From Kudoa neothunni (Eukaryota > Cnidaria), in assembly GCA_964304625.1 (NCBI GenBank), contig OZ199839.1, positions 2,356,001 to 2,420,000 on the forward strand: a stretch of DNA of 64,000 nt, in the 5' to 3' direction. The translations under genes were made by a program, and so were the position numbers. Below are positions 60,821 to 64,000 of the stretch, in pieces. The notes under the pieces were generated by a model. That model worked only from the letters and a program-made list of their open reading frames with translations, searched no databases and was not told the DNA's origin. Each line of letters opens with the position of its first letter. Position 1 is the first letter of the stretch.

Positions 60821-62427
60821 TAAAATTGTCTTTTTTTGTTTGTCGTTATTGGATTGGGCGTTATTTTTTGCAGCCAATGACTATTTTTGATAGTGTATAG
60901 CTGGCTTATAGATTATAGATAAGGACTGTGATATATTTTTGGTTTTTAGATTAGATATGTATTATTTTTGAGTTGAAAAACTAAGGAACTCTAGGAGATT
61001 AGATATAATTCTAGAATTATTATTGGTTGGTTAGAAAGTACAAGATTCAAGATGTTACGAATTTAACTCATTATAAATGATTATGCGGAATTGTAAATAA
61101 ATTGAAACGGTTAGAATTGGTTTTTTCAACCACCAACCCTTTTGATTGTTATCTGATTAGGTGATCTTTGTAGCTTTCAATAAATTTAGTAGTTAAAAAG
61201 ATTTAAATGCAATTTTGAATAAATTTTGATTAAAATATTTTTTATTTGATTTATCTAGATCATAAAAACAACTAAATGAATACAGGCACGCTATGAGTTT
61301 TAGAACGGATTAATTCTCGGTTCTAATTTAATATTTTTCTTTTTAAAAGGGGAATATTCAGTTAAGATTTATATAAATTGTTGTATATTAAAATAAATAA
61401 TTAATTAAGCATTGGTATTGCTATTTTTAATGGTTCAAAATGGTGGCTTTGAATTCGTTCGTACATAATCGGATTAAATCAAAGGCGTAACGTAAAGTCT
61501 ACGCCGAACAATTCTGGGATTATTGGAAAGCATACAGTACTATGGAAATATTATTCTGCCGTTTTATTTGAGGTCTGTCATTATTTAATTTTCTTTGTAC
61601 AAATATTTGTTGACTATAGAAATAATTATCGTACAATACGAACATTTAAATTAACATTATTTATGTTCGGTTAAGATCGAGAAAATTTTAATCTAAAGTA
61701 TGTAACTAACATTAAATGATAGTCCAATCTTATTAAAACGTGTAATACATTGAAAAGATTTTTATCTTAATGAAAAATACAATTTTTGATTACCGGATCG
61801 AATATGGATGTATTCTATGTTAATCTGCATGAAACTTCATAACTGAGATAATGGTAATAAGGTAGGATGTGAAACCTAAAAAACACTCTTGTGCGCAACG
61901 ATTTTTCGTCGATTATCTTAAGATTGTTTTTCATGAAATAAAATAATATCGTGAAAAAGAATTCGGCTAAACATGATAACATCTAATTTTGTTACAAAAT
62001 ACCGAATATAATAATGTTGGCACATGTGAGATTTTTGATGAATTCCCCATAAACAAAGAAAACTAATTTTATTTTTCATGTTTGAATTTTTAAGCTTATT
62101 AACTGTCTAATAGGTATTATTAATAATGTTTTGTTTTAATTTTATAGGGCTCAATTATTTAGACTTACACAATAAAAATTATAAATTACCTATTCAATCA
62201 ATATTTCAATATTGACTATGAACGTTTTAAATATATATATCGTTGAATTGTCCCTTATTTTAGTTTATATATTTTTTTGGTTAATTTATTGGAATTTCAA
62301 AAAAATTTACGATCATTTTATATACAAATGTTATCATGAAATTTTTATATCGGCAATTTAATTAATCTTCAATCTTTCTTTATTATATTTGATATATTGT
62401 AGAAAAATATTTTGTAGTAGTTAGTAT
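60821..62427. other. Intergenic, nothing recognised
   Basis: AT-rich with short GC-richer patches (for example 61430-61520). No exon or paired repeat found. Confidence 0.45.
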
Positions 62428-63300
62428 TTAACCCTTCTATGCCCATTGTGCGGTATATTGAAAATTAACTTCGTCCATAATAAACATTAAAATGTTGCTT
62501 TGCATTTGGTACAGACATAATTTCCATACAAATAGACACATGAAAAATTGTTAATATTATATTTTTTAAGAAACTTATTATTATCTAAAATTATACGATT
62601 TTAAGTCTCGTCAGTAATCTGAACAACAGGAACAGGAGAACCTATTTTTGGCTGATCGCAATGGATCACGGCATTTGTAACTGTGAGGATAGAACCAGAA
62701 AAAGAACTTTGGAAATTATAGTGTTACCTGATGTCGATATATCTGAACCAGATACATATTCTGAAGACAATACAACATTTACAACATCAATAATGAATGA
62801 ATTTTCAGATGACAAAGAATGTCCATCATTTGATGATGCTGACACTGAAATCGACACTGGCCTTAAGTGGAAGAATCAAGATATTATTTCAAATTCATCC
62901 CATCGGCTATTTCAATCAATTTGTTGACGATGATTTGATCGAATTAATTGTGAACGAGACAAATCGATACATCACAAAAAATAATTCGAATTTCAAGACA
63001 AACAGGTTAGAAATTAAAATTTATTTAGATGTCATAATTTTAATGAGGATTGCACGGATGCCTTCTTATCGATGCTATTGGTCGAAACATTTCAATTATT
63101 CACCAATTTCGGAGGTACATTCTAGAGATGGATTTGAACAACTGTCAAAATTTTTACATCTTAACCCTCGGAAGACGGAGCTCAAAAAACTAACGCGGGG
63201 GACAAATGGGGTGCATTATGCATTCCTGAAAATTTTCATATTATTACGCTTTATTGATGCAATACATCGTTTAATTTGATTAAAAATTATTTACATATTA
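62428..63300 (+). mobile_element. piggyBac-type transposon, 5' part only
   Basis: TTAACCCTTCTATGCCC at 62428 is a piggyBac-like left end. 62661-62927 encodes an acidic N-terminus (NTTFTTSIMNEFSDDKECPS). A second frame from about 62905 encodes FVDDDLIELIVNETNRYITK, IKIYLDVIILMRIARMPSYR and HSRDGFEQLSKFLHLNPRK, which match the conserved region upstream of the catalytic core. The frames overlap with a shift between them at about 62870-62910. The D-D-D core, the C-terminal cysteine domain and the right terminal repeat are absent. The right edge is where similarity stops. Confidence 0.75.
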
Positions 63301-64000
63301 AAAAGTTCCACCCAGAATTCAAAACAATATAGCTCTAAAGGAAAAAAAAACGCATTTAACTAATAAGAACGATCCATTAAAGAGACGAAGAATCAACTTA
63401 ATATTCAAGCGAAACATATTCAATAAAACAATAAAGCTCTCTATAAATTCTTAGAAGATTCAGCACTCTGTTTCAGTGTTTTTTTCACATATATACCGAA
63501 AGTCGAGCCGTCCAGGTTTATGTAAACTACCGATTATTCTCGTTAATCCCATATATGGATAATAAAATTAAATTAGCAGAGAATTCTTTCTCACCTAATA
63601 ATCATCGTTGCGTTGTAGTTTCCGATTCTATAACTTGGTAAAGACGAAATGTAACGTAGACAAATATTGATGCTTGAATAGAATAAATTAATTTCATGTA
63701 TAAATACTAATCTTAACGATATGAGTTAAGTATTTTAGTATTTATTTTCACTTGTAGCTTTCAAAACGTATTATATTATTTATTATTATTATTATTATTA
63801 ATGGGTTAAATTTAATTTTCAAAGCAGCATCGAACGCACGAAAATAAATATTCTAATTAAAAAAATTTGTAAGTTAGCTATTACAATTTTAACTAAAACA
63901 TGATATATTCATTGTGTAATTTTTATTATATTCTCGAGGAGACGAATACCATACATAAATGGACTTTTGAACTAAAAATTACTTCATAATTTAAAAAATC
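63301..64000. other. Intergenic, nothing recognised
   Basis: AT-rich with an (ATT)n run at about 63778-63801. No supported gene. Confidence 0.5.

Overview
The window is AT-rich animal nuclear DNA, most likely from an insect or another arthropod. The genes have many very short introns (often 40-55 bp), and there are many piggyBac-type (TTAA), pogo/Tigger-type (TA) and foldback DNA elements. The species cannot be named from the sequence. Nearly all coding sequence is split into small exons, so I built gene models by hand from splice sites, reading phase and comparison between paralogs.

The main content is a cluster of two unrecognised, secretory-pathway gene families between 4.8 and 48 kb. Family 1 has four tandem plus-strand copies (about 11.8-16.5, 20.7-23.5, 38.7-41.5 and 45.1-48.0 kb). 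Each encodes a type I membrane protein of about 785-790 residues: signal peptide, six exon-encoded cysteine-rich ectodomain modules, a tiny linker exon and one C-terminal membrane helix with a short tail. Every ectodomain exon is phase 1-1, and exons 5 and 6 are exactly 288 and 357 nt in all four copies. Family 2 has two minus-strand copies (4.8-5.7 and 26.0-27.0 kb) of a small secreted protein with eight cysteines; four internal exons are 105, 106, 41 and 105 nt in both. Interleaving of putative receptors and putative secreted proteins is the best candidate here for an undescribed system; any functional link is inference.

The right side holds two recognisable housekeeping genes, head to head across about 235 bp: a 13-exon electron-transfer-flavoprotein:ubiquinone oxidoreductase (minus, 57.8-60.3 kb) and a small Pcc1/LAGE3 KEOPS subunit (plus, 60.6-60.8 kb).

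The rest is mobile DNA and unassigned AT-rich sequence. It includes six piggyBac-type elements or remnants (2.8-4.1, 14.6-15.5 inside a host intron, 17.4-20.0, 29.4-32.2, 43.2-44.5, 62.4-63.3 kb), one TTAA MITE, three pogo/Tigger-type TIR elements (one with a piggyBac nested in it), two large foldback elements, two copies of a 0.7 kb TIR element, and a probable tRNA-derived SINE.

Three otherwise clean gene models are each off by exactly one base at an A6-A7 (or T6) run. The linker exons of two further copies are each one base short beside an A6 run. Residual homopolymer error in the assembly is therefore a serious alternative to pseudogenisation.
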